Assembly: GCA_021776195.1 (NCBI GenBank) | Contig: JAJFGK010000007.1 | Span: forward strand, 1-24,663 | Reading direction: 5' to 3' | From: Kiloniellaceae bacterium | GTDB taxonomy: Bacteria; Pseudomonadota; Alphaproteobacteria; Kiloniellales; Kiloniellaceae | DNA length: 24,663 nucleotides | Shown: positions 1-7,336 of the stretch, in pieces | Position numbering within the stretch: position 1 is the stretch's first letter | Layout of the letters: every line of letters begins with the position of its first letter | Notes under the pieces: generated by a model | What the model saw: only the letters and a program-made list of their open reading frames with translations | The model's database searches: none | What the model was told of the DNA's origin: nothing | Program-made: the position numbers and the translations under genes

Positions 1-143
1 CAAAAGAACCCGGCCTTCGGTGGGTCCTAGGCGAACCCCCTCTCCCAATGGGGGTGCGTTCCGCTGCTTGCCCGATGCTTTAGCATCGCGCCGCACAGCG
101 CGCCTTCCCGAATGATCGCCTATGACCCATCAAATGTTTCCCT
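1..143. repeat. Palindromic intergenic element, left edge
   Basis: This non-coding stretch has several nested dyads. The outer arms at 21-34 (TGGGTCCTAGGCGA) and 116-129 (TCGCCTATGACCCA) are complementary at 13 of 14 positions. Inside are an ACCCCC/GGGGGT pair (about 36-58) and a short hairpin CGATGC-TTTA-GCATCG (73-88). The core order, a GCGTTCCGC..TGCTTG block, a hairpin, then GCGCCTT, resembles the reverse complement of the element at the right edge of the window. This suggests a dispersed palindromic family. The left boundary may lie outside the window. The family assignment is inference. Confidence 0.5.
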
Positions 144-185
144 ATGACAAAGAAAGGCTCAAGGGCCTTTCTTCTTCCGGCGCGA

Positions 186-572
186 TCAATCCTCGAAGGC
201 AGGCGCCTTGGCCTTCATGTAGGCCAGCTTCTTCACCAGTTCGGTGCCCTGGAACTGCAGCACGTCCAGACCCCGCACCGTGACCGGTTTGCCCTCGACC
301 TCCATGGACAGTCGCCAGCTCGCCATGACCTTGCCGCTGTCTTCCTCGAGAAAAAGGTCCTCGGCGTCGAAGTGGATCCTGCCCATGGCCCCGCCCAGGA
401 GCGGCTCGAAGGCGGCGCGGATGGCCTCCCGGCCCTGGTGACGCCCGCCCCGGCTGTCCTCGTAGACGGCATCGGGGCCAAAAAAGGCCACCACATCGTC
501 CAGGCTTTGGCGGTTGAAGGCATCGACGAAACGGTTCGTCAGGTCGATCAACTCGGCGCGTCTCTCGCTCAT
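186..572 (-). CDS. SnoaL-like / nuclear transport factor 2 family protein
   Basis: A 128-residue single-domain protein of the usual size for the SnoaL/NTF2-like cone fold. Residues 9-25 form the typical N-terminal helix (LTNRFVDAFNRQSLDDV), followed by the family pattern of a short acidic segment (FFGPDAVYEDSRGG), the GREAIRAAF helix and a beta-rich C-terminal half ending near LVKKLAYMKAK. Members are ketosteroid-isomerase-like enzymes, polyketide cyclases or ligand-binding proteins, so the substrate cannot be named. The start is supported by a purine-rich AGGGAG about 8 nt upstream. It is divergent from the YyaL-like gene across about 130 nt. No signal peptide or membrane segment is seen. 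Confidence 0.85.
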   Translation of the reverse strand: MSERRAELIDLTNRFVDAFNRQSLDDVVAFFGPDAVYEDSRGGRHQGREAIRAAFEPLLGGAMGRIHFDAEDLFLEEDSGKVMASWRLSMEVEGKPVTVRGLDVLQFQGTELVKKLAYMKAKAPAFED

Positions 573-702
573 GTCACTGGCTCCCTACCCCTGTCGCGGT
601 CCGCCAGACTAACAACCAACCGCGGGGTGGCATAGGGCCAGCCCGGCGGCCTGCACCTCTTTGCGGTTGCCCTGGGCGCGCGCGCCGGTCATATAGGCCG
701 CC

Positions 703-2772
703 ATGACCGCACAGACAAAACCGCTCGGCAACAGTCTGGGGCAGCAGTCCAGCCCCTACCTTTTGCAGCACAAGGACAACCCGGTGGCCTGGCAGCCCTG
801 GGGCGAGGCGGCGCTGACCGAGGCACGCGAAGCCGGCAAGCCGGTGTTGCTCTCGATCGGCTATGCCGCCTGCCACTGGTGCCATGTCATGGCCCACGAG
901 TCCTTCGAGAACGGCGAGATCGCCGGCCTGATGAACGAGCTCTTCGTCAACATCAAGGTCGACCGCGAGGAACGCCCCGACCTGGATACGATCTATCAGT
1001 CGGCGCTGGCGCTGCTTGGCGAGCACGGCGGCTGGCCGCTCACCATGTTCCTGACGCCGGACGGCGAGCCTTTCTGGGGCGGCACCTACTTTCCGCCCGA
1101 CCCGCGCTTTGGGCGGCCGGGCTTTCCCCAAGTGCTGCGCGGCGTGGCCGAGATCTATGCCAAGGACCCGGACAAGGTTCGCCAGAATGCCGACGCGATC
1201 AAGGCAGCGCTGGCCGATCTTTCGAAGAATCAACCGGGCGAGGAAATCAGCCTGCTGGTCAGCGGCGACGTGGCGCGCCATCTCTGCGCCAAATTCGACC
1301 GCTTCGAGGGCGGCATCGAGGGTGCCCCCAAGTTCCCGCAGCCGCAGATCCTGAAACTGCTCTGGCGCACCTGGTTGCGCGAGGGCGACGAGCCGCTGCG
1401 TCAGGCGGTGGAGCTGACCCTGACCAAGATGTGCCAGGGCGGGATCTACGATCACCTGGGCGGCGGTTTCGCGCGCTACTCCACGGACCCGCAGTGGCTC
1501 GCGCCGCACTTCGAAAAGATGCTCTATGACAACGCCCAGCTGATCCAGTGCCTGGCCTGGGCCTGGCAGGAGAGCGGCAATCCGCTCTACGAGGCCCGGA
1601 TCCGCGAGACCGTCGGCTGGGTGCTGCGCGAGATGATGGCGGCCAGCGACGAGGCCGGCGGCAGGCCCTGCGGCGCCTTCGCCGCGACCCTTGACGCCGA
1701 CAGCGAGGGCGAGGAGGGCAAGTTCTACGTCTGGAGCAGCGCGGAGATCGACGAGCTGCTGGGCGAAGATGCCGCCTTCTTCCGCGGCATCTACGACGTC
1801 ACGCCCCAGGGCAACTGGGAAGGCAAGACCATTCTCAACCGCTCGAAGGATCCGCGGCTCGGCAACCCCGAGATCGAGGCCCATCTGGCCGGCCTGCGGG
1901 GAACCTTGTTGGCGGTCCGCGAGGCTCGGATCTGGCCGGGCTGGGACGACAAGGTCCTGGCCGATTGGAACGGTCTGATGATCACGGCGCTGGCCGAACT
2001 GGCGCCGGTCTTCGGCGAGCCGTCCTGGCTGGCCGCGGCCGAGGACGCCTTCGCCTTCGTCCGCGACACCATGACCCGCGACGGCCGGCTGATGCACTCC
2101 TGGCGGCGCGGCAGCCTGCGGCACCCGGCGACCCTGGACGACTATGCCAACATGATCGAGGCGGCCCTCGCGCTCCACGAAGCCAGCGGCAAGGCGGACT
2201 ACCTGGAGCAGGCCGAGGCCTGGACCGCGCGGCTCGATGCCCACTATTGGGACAGCGCCGGGACCGGCTACTTCCTGACCGCCGACGACACCGAAAAGCT
2301 GATCGTGCGGACCAAGAACGCCCACGACTCGGCGATGCCCAGCGGCAACGGGACCATGTTGGCGGCGCTCGCGCGGCTCTTCTTTCTGACCGGCAAGGAC
2401 GCTTACCGCACCCGCGCCGAGGCCCTGGCCAAGGCTTTTGCCGGCGAGCTCGAGCGCAATATCTTTCCGCTCGGGACCCTGCTGGCGGCCAACGAATTGC
2501 TGCACCTGGGCCAGCAGATCGTCGTCATCGGCCGGCGCGACGACGCGGCGACCAAGGCCCTGCTCGCCGTCGTCCACGAAACCTGCCTGCCCAACAAGGT
2601 GCTGCAGCTGATCGGCCCCGACGCGGTCCTGCCCACCGGCCATCCCGCCCAGGGCAAGGGCCAGGTCGCGGGTTCCGACGGCGGGCTGGCGACGGTCTAT
2701 GTCTGTCAGGGCCAGACCTGTTCGCTGCCGATCACCGACCCGGACGAGCTGCGCACGGCCTTGGCCGGGTGA
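703..2772 (+). CDS. Thioredoxin domain-containing protein, YyaL/SSP411 (DUF255) family
   Basis: A 689-residue protein, full length for this family, which is related to human spermatogenesis-associated protein 20. Residues 10-30 carry the hallmark SSPYLLQH..NPVAW..WGEEA-like start. A thioredoxin-like domain (about 35-170) follows, with a CHWC redox motif at 57-60 and conserved VDREERPDLD and GGWPLTMFLTPDG segments. The rest (about 190-680) is the alpha/alpha-barrel region related to N-acylglucosamine 2-epimerase-like folds, including APKFPQP, HFEKMLYDNAQL and DADSEGEEG. The biochemical function of the family is not settled; a redox or quality-control role is usually suggested. There is no signal peptide, so it is likely cytoplasmic. 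The ATG has only a weak Shine-Dalgarno sequence, but homology begins within the first ten residues. Its stop codon lies 7 nt before the proposed start of the DNA-repair gene. Confidence 0.95.
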   Translation: MTAQTKPLGNSLGQQSSPYLLQHKDNPVAWQPWGEAALTEAREAGKPVLLSIGYAACHWCHVMAHESFENGEIAGLMNELFVNIKVDREERPDLDTIYQSALALLGEHGGWPLTMFLTPDGEPFWGGTYFPPDPRFGRPGFPQVLRGVAEIYAKDPDKVRQNADAIKAALADLSKNQPGEEISLLVSGDVARHLCAKFDRFEGGIEGAPKFPQPQILKLLWRTWLREGDEPLRQAVELTLTKMCQGGIYDHLGGGFARYSTDPQWLAPHFEKMLYDNAQLIQCLAWAWQESGNPLYEARIRETVGWVLREMMAASDEAGGRPCGAFAATLDADSEGEEGKFYVWSSAEIDELLGEDAAFFRGIYDVTPQGNWEGKTILNRSKDPRLGNPEIEAHLAGLRGTLLAVREARIWPGWDDKVLADWNGLMITALAELAPVFGEPSWLAAAEDAFAFVRDTMTRDGRLMHSWRRGSLRHPATLDDYANMIEAALALHEASGKADYLEQAEAWTARLDAHYWDSAGTGYFLTADDTEKLIVRTKNAHDSAMPSGNGTMLAALARLFFLTGKDAYRTRAEALAKAFAGELERNIFPLGTLLAANELLHLGQQIVVIGRRDDAATKALLAVVHETCLPNKVLQLIGPDAVLPTGHPAQGKGQVAGSDGGLATVYVCQGQTCSLPITDPDELRTALAG

Positions 2773-2779
2773 GGCCCCT

Positions 2780-3274
2780 GTGACAAACTACTGCGCCATG
2801 TCTGTCACCCACCAGATCACGGTCGAGACCAATCGTGGCGACTTCGTCATCACCGAGGTTGGCGGCGCCATCGTGGCGCTCACCTGGGGTGAGGCGGAAC
2901 GCGAGGACCCGACCCCCCTGCTGGAAGAGGCCGCCCGGCAGCTGCGCGACTACTTCGCCGGCAGCCGCCAAAGCTTCGACCTGCCGCTGGCGCCGCGTGG
3001 CAGCGACTTTCAGCAGCGGGTCTGGCAGGCGCTGCTGGAGATTCCCTTCGGCCAGGTGAAGACCTATGGCGACATTGCCCGCGCTCTCGGCGGCGCGGCC
3101 CAGCCGGTCGGCTCGGCCTGCGGGGCCAATCCCATCCCGCTCTTCATCCCCTGCCACCGGGTGATCGCCGCCGGCGGCCGTCTCGGGGGCTTCTCGGGCG
3201 GCAAGGGCACCGAGACCAAGCGCCAACTGCTCATTCACGAGGGCGCCGACGGGGTGCAGGGCGAGCTTTTCTAG
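2780..3274 (+). CDS. ogt: Methylated-DNA--protein-cysteine S-methyltransferase
   Basis: A suicide repair protein that moves the alkyl group from O6-alkylguanine in DNA to its own cysteine. The active-site motif IPCHRVI is present (Cys about 119 counted from the internal ATG), followed by GRLGGFSGG. The helix-turn-helix part shows FQQRVWQALLEIPFGQVKTYGDIA. It is an Ogt-type short form without an Ada regulatory domain. Two starts are possible. GTG at 2780 (164 aa) has a GGTGAGG 5 nt upstream, formed partly by the stop region of the YyaL-like gene, which suggests translational coupling. ATG at 2798 (158 aa) has no visible ribosome site but begins closer to the conserved fold. I prefer GTG for the SD; the choice is not certain. 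Confidence 0.9.
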   Translation: MTNYCAMSVTHQITVETNRGDFVITEVGGAIVALTWGEAEREDPTPLLEEAARQLRDYFAGSRQSFDLPLAPRGSDFQQRVWQALLEIPFGQVKTYGDIARALGGAAQPVGSACGANPIPLFIPCHRVIAAGGRLGGFSGGKGTETKRQLLIHEGADGVQGELF

Positions 3275-3474
3275 CGCTTGGCCGCCGACCTCCCTCGAGC
3301 CTGTGTCCGGTTTTGTGCCAAGAAGTTTGGCCGGGCCTCCTGGTGAATCGTGGAAATCCTGGTCATTCCATCGAATGGCGCCAGCGGCGATGGGTCATCG
3401 GACCGGTCATGGAAACAGGACAGAGTCTTCCTGTCGGATCTGGCCCGATCGGGGGCCGGCGATGCCGAAAGGGC

Positions 3475-3503
3475 TTGTCAAGATCGGTGAAAGGGGCTAT
3501 CTC
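3475..3503 (+). promoter_or_regulatory. Candidate promoter of the tRNA-Gly gene
   Basis: A TTGTCA hexamer (3475-3480), close to the sigma70 -35 consensus, is followed after exactly 17 nt by TATCTC (3498-3503) as a weak -10. Initiation would fall near 3510, about 9 nt before the tRNA 5' end. The -35 match and spacing are good, while the -10 match is poor. The upstream 200 nt (3275-3474) contain no credible gene. Confidence 0.45.
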
Positions 3504-3518
3504 CCAGCCGCTTCCCCT

Positions 3519-3593
3519 GCGGGCGTAGCTCAGGGGTAGAGCGCAACCTTGCCAAGGTTGAAGTCGTGAGTTCGAATCTCATCGCCCGCTCCA
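3519..3593 (+). tRNA. tRNA-Gly (anticodon GCC)
   Basis: A full cloverleaf can be drawn by eye. The acceptor stem is GCGGGCG (3519-3525) with CGCCCGC (3583-3589). The D arm is GCTC..GAGC. The anticodon stem CAACC/GGTTG encloses TTGCCAA, with GCC at 3551-3553. The T arm is GTGAG-TTCGAAT-CTCAT. The discriminator is T and the CCA end is encoded (3591-3593). It reads GGC and GGU glycine codons. It stands alone, flanked by its own promoter candidate and a terminator. Confidence 0.97.
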
Positions 3594-3618
3594 GATTCCG
3601 GTTCGAATCGAGCCGCTG

Positions 3619-3646
3619 AACGCCCCGCCTCCCGGTGGGGCGTTTT
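3619..3646 (+). terminator. Rho-independent terminator of the tRNA-Gly gene
   Basis: AACGCCCC (3619-3626) pairs with GGGGCGTT (3637-3644). The stem extends inward through a G-U pair and two C-G pairs to a TCCC tetraloop, giving about 11 bp. A TTTT run (3643-3646) follows directly. Its position 26 nt after the tRNA CCA end fits termination of the tRNA transcript. Confidence 0.85.
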
Positions 3647-3750
3647 GCCGTGGATCAGCGGGACCGCGGCTTGCATTCGCCCGCCTGCCCCGCTACCTCT
3701 GGCCCGCCGTCGATCAGCGCGCGGCGGTCCGTATCGGAGAGGCAAAGATC

Positions 3751-4311
3751 ATGGTTCATCTCGTCGGGATCCCGGGGAGCCTGCGGGCAGGGTCCTACAA
3801 TCGCGCGCTCCTGCGGGCGGCGGCCGAACGCCTACCCGCCGGCGCGACCATGACGGTTCATGATCTGGCGGGCATTCCCCTCTATCATGGGGATGAGGAA
3901 ACGGCGGACGGTATCCCCGACGCGGTGCAGGCGCTGTCGGATGCCGTCGCGGCCGCCGATGGGCTGGTCCTGGCGACGCCGGAATACAACGGCGGCCTGC
4001 CGGGCGTTTTCAAGAACGCGGTGGACTGGTTGTCGCGCGTACCCGGCGCTATTCCCGAGGTCCTCAAGGGCAAGCCGGTGGCCCTGATGGGCGCGACGCC
4101 GGGGCGCACCGGAACCGCCAATGCGCAAAATGCCTGGCTCCCGGTGTTGCGGTCCCTGCGCATGAAGCTCTGGGTCGAGGGCGGGCCGCTGGCGGTGGCC
4201 GGTGCCGGCGACGTCTTCGACGAGACCGGCAGCCTGGCCGACGCCGTGCTGGACGAACGGCTGCAAGCCTACCTGGCGGGGTTTGTCGCCCACATCGGCG
4301 TGGACGACTAG
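3751..4311 (+). CDS. NADPH-dependent FMN reductase family protein
   Basis: A 186-residue flavodoxin-like reductase. The FMN phosphate-binding loop is GSLRAGSYN (residues 9-17). The second signature ATPEYNGGLPGVFKNAVDW (75-93) is characteristic of chromate/azo/quinone reductases of the ChrR/YieF group. These soluble dimers reduce quinones or other electrophiles with NAD(P)H; the physiological substrate is not readable from sequence. The start is set by GGAGAGG 8 nt before the ATG. It is the first gene of a compact operon: the acetyltransferase starts 9 nt after its stop and the MDR oxidoreductase follows, so the unit may handle electrophilic or quinone stress (inference). Confidence 0.93.
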   Translation: MVHLVGIPGSLRAGSYNRALLRAAAERLPAGATMTVHDLAGIPLYHGDEETADGIPDAVQALSDAVAAADGLVLATPEYNGGLPGVFKNAVDWLSRVPGAIPEVLKGKPVALMGATPGRTGTANAQNAWLPVLRSLRMKLWVEGGPLAVAGAGDVFDETGSLADAVLDERLQAYLAGFVAHIGVDD

Positions 4312-4320
4312 AGCCGGCCC

Positions 4321-4866
4321 ATGTCGGTCGATGCCGCCCCTCTTGCGCTGACCCTCGCCCCGGCTGGGCGCGACCAGCGCGAGCTGGTGTGGCGGCTGCT
4401 GCAGCTTTATCTGCACGATTTTTCCAGCTTCGCCACCGCCGGCGATCCCCATGGCGTGATCGGCGAGGACGGCATTTTCGACTATCCCGAATTCGCCGAC
4501 TACTGGATGGACGACCCGCGGCGTGCCGTGGTTTTGATCCGGGTGGCCGGCCATCCGGCCGGCTTTGCCCTGGTGAACGACTGGGCCCCTTCCGGTCGGC
4601 CGGTCGACTGGGTCCTGGCCGAGTTCTTCGTGCTCGCCAAGTACCGGCGCGCGGGCATCGGCGGCCGGGCGGCAGGAGCGCTCTTCGCCGGTTCCCCGGG
4701 GCTGTGGGAGCTGGGCGTGACCGACTACAATGTCCCGGCCCTGGCTTTCTGGCGGCGGGCCCTGGCCGCGGCGCCGCTCGAGGGCCTGGAAGAAATCCTG
4801 GCCGACGACGCCCGCTGGCGGGGCACGATCTTTCGTTTTCTATCCACTAAGAGGACCGCGCGATGA
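4321..4866 (+). CDS. GNAT family N-acetyltransferase
   Basis: A 181-residue protein with the Gcn5-related acetyltransferase layout. The beta-strand segment AVVLIRVAGHPAGFALV (69-85) leads into motif A, LAEFFVLAKYRRAGIGG (99-115), where RRAGIGG is the acetyl-CoA pyrophosphate-binding loop. A later TDYNVPALAFWRRAL matches the usual C-terminal N-x-x-A-x-x-F-Y/W helix. The acceptor substrate is unknown. It lies in the middle of a three-gene operon. Its TGA overlaps the next gene's ATG as ATGA (4863-4866), a sign of translational coupling. The SD before its own ATG is weak, again consistent with coupling to the gene upstream. Confidence 0.88.
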   Translation: MSVDAAPLALTLAPAGRDQRELVWRLLQLYLHDFSSFATAGDPHGVIGEDGIFDYPEFADYWMDDPRRAVVLIRVAGHPAGFALVNDWAPSGRPVDWVLAEFFVLAKYRRAGIGGRAAGALFAGSPGLWELGVTDYNVPALAFWRRALAAAPLEGLEEILADDARWRGTIFRFLSTKRTAR

Positions 4867-5963
4867 CCCTGGATGTTCCCGAGACCATGACCGCGGTTCT
4901 CTTGACCGGCCACGGCGGCTTGGAGAAGCTGGCGCTGCGTCACGACGTTGCCGTGCCGCGCCCCCAGGCCGGCGAGGTTTTGATCAAGGTGGCGGCCGCG
5001 GGGATCAACAACACGGACATCAATACCCGCACGGCCTGGTACTCCAAGGGTGTGACCCAGGGCACCGACCAGGGCGGCGCGGCGGGTTTCCAGGGCGCCG
5101 ATGACGCCGACGGCAGCTGGTCGGGCACGCCGCTCAGTTTTCCGCGCATCCAGGGCGCCGATTGCTGCGGCGAGATCGTTGCCGTCGGCGCGGGCGTCGA
5201 CCCCGCGCGCCTCGGCGAGCGGGTCCTGGTGCAGGCCCTGTGGCACGACGAAGCCGACGAGGGCGCCTTTTCCTGCCGGACCTTCGGGTCGGAATGCGAC
5301 GGCGGCTTCGCGCAATACACCAAGGCCACGTCGCGCAATACCCACCGGGTCGACTGCGATTGGACCGCTGCCGAGCTGGCCTCGATCCCCTGCGCTTACT
5401 CGACGGCCGAGAACCTGATGGCGCGGGCCGGCGTTGCCGCCGGCGAGACGGTGCTGATCACCGGGGCCTCGGGTGGCGTCGGCTCGGCGGCGGTGCAGCT
5501 CGCCAAGCGCCGCGGGGCCACGGTCGTTGCCCTGTCCGGGGCGGCCAAGGCGGCAGAGGTTGCCGCTCTCGGCGCCGACCGGGTCCTGGACCGCGACGCC
5601 GACCTGACCGCGCTGCTGGGCCGCAAGGCGGTCGATGTGGTGGTCGATCTGGTGGGCGGGTCCGCCTGGCCGGCCCTGCTCGAGATCCTGACCCTGGGCG
5701 GGCGCTATGCGACGGCCGGCGCGATCGCCGGGCCCCTGGTCGAGCTCGACCTGCGGACCCTTTACCTGAAGGACCTGAGCCTCATCGGCTGCACCTTCCA
5801 GGCCGACCACGTCTTTCCCGACCTGATCGGCTATATCGAGCGCGGCGAGATCCGCCCGCTGGTGGCCCAGACCTATCCGCTGGCCGACATCGTCCAGGCG
5901 CAGCAGGATTTTCTCGCCAAGAAGCACACCGGCAAGCTGGTCCTGATCCCGCCGCAGCCGTAG
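4863..5963 (+). CDS. Quinone oxidoreductase-like MDR family dehydrogenase
   Basis: A 366-residue medium-chain dehydrogenase/reductase. The N-terminal GroES-like domain contains AAAGINNTDINTR (44-56) where zinc alcohol dehydrogenases have a catalytic Cys, and it lacks the four-cysteine structural zinc lobe. It therefore belongs to the zinc-free quinone oxidoreductase side of the superfamily. The NADPH fold has VLITGASGGVGSAAVQLA (197-214), whose A-S-G-G-V-G-S is typical of NADPH users. The segment GVTQGTDQGGAAGFQGADDADGSW (63-86) is a longer insert than in the shorter quinone reductases. An SD AAGAGGA precedes the ATG, which overlaps the acetyltransferase stop. Reduction of quinones or enones is likely; the substrate is unknown. 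Confidence 0.9.
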   Translation: MTLDVPETMTAVLLTGHGGLEKLALRHDVAVPRPQAGEVLIKVAAAGINNTDINTRTAWYSKGVTQGTDQGGAAGFQGADDADGSWSGTPLSFPRIQGADCCGEIVAVGAGVDPARLGERVLVQALWHDEADEGAFSCRTFGSECDGGFAQYTKATSRNTHRVDCDWTAAELASIPCAYSTAENLMARAGVAAGETVLITGASGGVGSAAVQLAKRRGATVVALSGAAKAAEVAALGADRVLDRDADLTALLGRKAVDVVVDLVGGSAWPALLEILTLGGRYATAGAIAGPLVELDLRTLYLKDLSLIGCTFQADHVFPDLIGYIERGEIRPLVAQTYPLADIVQAQQDFLAKKHTGKLVLIPPQP

Positions 5964-6004
5964 CGACATCCCCTTGCCACAGGGCTCGCCGAGGCCTCCG
6001 CGGC

Positions 6005-6043
6005 AAGAAAGAAGGCGCCGTGCGAGGGGAGCACGACGCCTTC
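6005..6043 (-). terminator. Candidate terminator between convergent MDR and TerC genes
   Basis: GAAGGCG-C-CGTGC (6011-6023) pairs with GCACG-A-CGCCTTC (6031-6043): 7 bp, one C/A mismatch and 5 bp around a GAGGGGA loop. Read on the minus strand the stem is followed by TTTCTT, so it suits the TerC transcript, which arrives about 190 nt after the TerC stop. On the plus strand it lacks a T-run and would be weak for the operon ending at 5963. The remaining sequence between 5964 and 6234 shows no credible gene. Confidence 0.5.
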
Positions 6044-6234
6044 CGGGGCAGGAAGGGCCAGGGAAACCCTTCCTCGGGGACCAACCGAAAGCGCGCGGGG
6101 GCCCCGGGGTGATCGGCCCTTGCCGGCGCATCGCTTTCGGTCTCGTGTGTCAACACGGGCACGACCCGGGAAGGGGGTTGATACGGCAAGAAAGATTCCC
6201 GATGCGCCGCTCAGACGCACCGCCGGGCCAGCTG

Positions 6235-6882
6235 TCAGGCGCTGCCGTTCATGGCCGCCATGACCTCGGCCAGGCCCCGCCATCCCATATCGCCGGCGAC
6301 ATAGACGATAACCGCGAGTCCGATGTAGGCGAGCCAGCGGTGGCGGTCGAGCAGACGGGCGATCAGGGTCGCGCCGACCGCCATCAGGACGATCGACAGC
6401 GCCAGGCCGAAGATCAGCATGGCGGCGTTGTCGCGGGCCGCCGCCGCCACCGCCAGGACGTTGTCCAGCGACATGGAGACATCGGCGATCAAAATCGTGG
6501 TAACGGCCCTGAGGAAGAGCCCGCGACCACAGTCGCCCCTGTCGATACAGGGCTCGTCAGGGCCGATCTCGGCGCAATCGGCGAGCTCGGCCCGGCGGAT
6601 ATCGCGCCACATCTGCCAGCAGACATAGAAGAGCAGCAGGCCGCCGACCAGCTTGAGCCCGACGATCTGCAAGAGATAGAGCGCGAGCACGGCGAAGATC
6701 AGGCGCAACACCACCGCCGCCGCGATGCCCCAGACGATGGCCCGCTGGCGGAATTGGGGGGCAAGGCCGGCGGCGGCCATGCCGATGACGATGGCGTTGT
6801 CGCCCGACAGGACGATGTCGATGAAGATCACCATCATGAAGGTGGCGGGGTCGAACTCGAAAGACATGGCCAGGGCGTCCAC
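6235..6882 (-). CDS. TerC family integral membrane protein
   Basis: A 215-residue polytopic membrane protein with about six to seven hydrophobic helices. The two internally related TerC signatures are present: FIDIVLSGDNAIVIG (20-34) and IADVSMSLDNVLAVA (132-146). Asp22, Asp28, Asp134 and Asp140 are the conserved acidic residues of the putative metal site. Members of the group (YkoY, YjbE, Alx) are implicated in Mn2+ export or metalation of exported proteins. A hydrophilic Cys-containing loop (about 100-121) separates the halves. I chose GTG at 6882 because GGAGGG lies 9 nt upstream; ATG at 6867 (210 aa) has no SD. The frame stays open further upstream to 7035 through a tandem repeat, so a longer acidic N-terminus cannot be excluded. 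Confidence 0.85.
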   Translation of the reverse strand: MDALAMSFEFDPATFMMVIFIDIVLSGDNAIVIGMAAAGLAPQFRQRAIVWGIAAAVVLRLIFAVLALYLLQIVGLKLVGGLLLFYVCWQMWRDIRRAELADCAEIGPDEPCIDRGDCGRGLFLRAVTTILIADVSMSLDNVLAVAAAARDNAAMLIFGLALSIVLMAVGATLIARLLDRHRWLAYIGLAVIVYVAGDMGWRGLAEVMAAMNGSA

Positions 6883-6947
6883 TACCGCGTGCCCTCCGCC
6901 ATTTTCCTCGGGTCCATACTCCTCGGGTCCATGTTCCTCGGGTCCAT
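6882..6947 (-). CDS. Possible 21-residue leader peptide upstream of TerC gene
   Basis: Just upstream of the TerC gene, in a different frame, a small open frame encodes three MDPR units (followed by N, S and K) and ends MAEGTR. Its TAG (6884-6882) overlaps the proposed TerC GTG as TAGTG, the arrangement of translationally coupled genes. Each 15-nt unit on this strand places GAGGA 2 nt before an ATG, closer than an optimal ribosome site. It could be a regulatory leader or an accident of the repeat. Coding is unproven. Confidence 0.25.
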   Translation of the reverse strand: MDPRNMDPRSMDPRKMAEGTR

Positions 6948-6949
6948 GT
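6905..6949. repeat. Three tandem 15-bp repeats in TerC leader
   Basis: Three head-to-tail copies of TCCTCGGGTCCATRY occur at 6905-6919, 6920-6934 and 6935-6949. Copies two and three are identical, and a degenerate partial copy starts at 6950. The period is a multiple of three, so all frames keep their reading state. In the TerC frame the units read GPEEH/GPEEY; in another frame they read MDPR units. Confidence 0.9.
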
Positions 6950-7336
6950 TCCCCGGAAAGGACCACTGCGAGCCAATCAAGGCGACACCCCTTCGCAAAT
7001 CGTCTCGCATCCCCAGCTCTCCGTGGGCAAGGCACATGAATCGCCCTGGCCCGCCGGCTGCACGCCCGGCAGTGGGTGTTCGCCTGTCAGATTAGGTCTT
7101 ACTCCCCCAGTCCCCTATCTAGGGTCTGCAACCGGTTCCGTCAAAGGGCGGGCGCTCTTTTTTTGCCGATTCGCGAGGATCGCGGGCGATTCGCCGGGAT
7201 CGACAGCCTGTTTCAGCGCCCGCCAGATGATCCTGGAAGATCGCCGCCGATCGTTGTAAAGAGGCGCGGCTCCGGGCAACCGGAAGCCGGTGTCATGGTA
7301 AACCCTTTATCTTTGCAAGCTCGGGGCGACGGCATC
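6950..7336. other. Intergenic region between TerC and gamma-glutamylcyclotransferase genes
   Basis: No credible protein gene was found here. The divergent promoters must lie within it. It contains a small CCCTA-TC-TAGGG palindrome (7113-7124), a run of seven T (7158-7164) after GGGCGGGCGCTC, and two similar 15-mers, GATTCGCGAGGATCG (7168-7182) and GATTCGCCGGGATCG (7188-7202), spaced 20 bp apart. The 20-bp spacing would place two sites on nearly the same DNA face, which could suit a dimeric regulator. I could not identify convincing -35/-10 pairs. Confidence 0.4.

Noticed and set aside
661..697. TTGCGG with TATAGG as a promoter for the YyaL-like gene.
   Set aside because: The -10-like box ends only 5 nt before the ATG, leaving no room for initiation with a leader, and the spacing exceeds the usual 16-18 nt.
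574..2643. A 689-codon open frame antisense to the YyaL-like gene, of the same length as that protein.
   Set aside because: It is rich in Gly, Arg, Ala and Gln with no family-like motif, a common mirror frame in high-GC genes. The sense frame has full-length homology features; the equal length is coincidence.
3570..3609. Repeated GTTCGAATC inside the tRNA T arm (3570) and just downstream (3601) as an integrase attachment-site duplication.
   Set aside because: Only 9 bp, no integrase or island boundary nearby, and a terminator sits directly after it.
3530..3745. A minus-strand 71-codon frame ending in a peptide like DEIRTHDFNLGKVALYP.
   Set aside because: This is the reverse translation of the tRNA-Gly gene, a well-known spurious protein annotation.
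4725..6131. A 468-codon minus-strand frame opposite the MDR gene.
   Set aside because: Low-complexity composition, no ribosome site, and opposite a well-supported gene.
6950..7336. A yybP-ykoY manganese riboswitch upstream of the TerC gene.
   Set aside because: I looked for its conserved core and paired stems on the minus strand and did not find them by eye.
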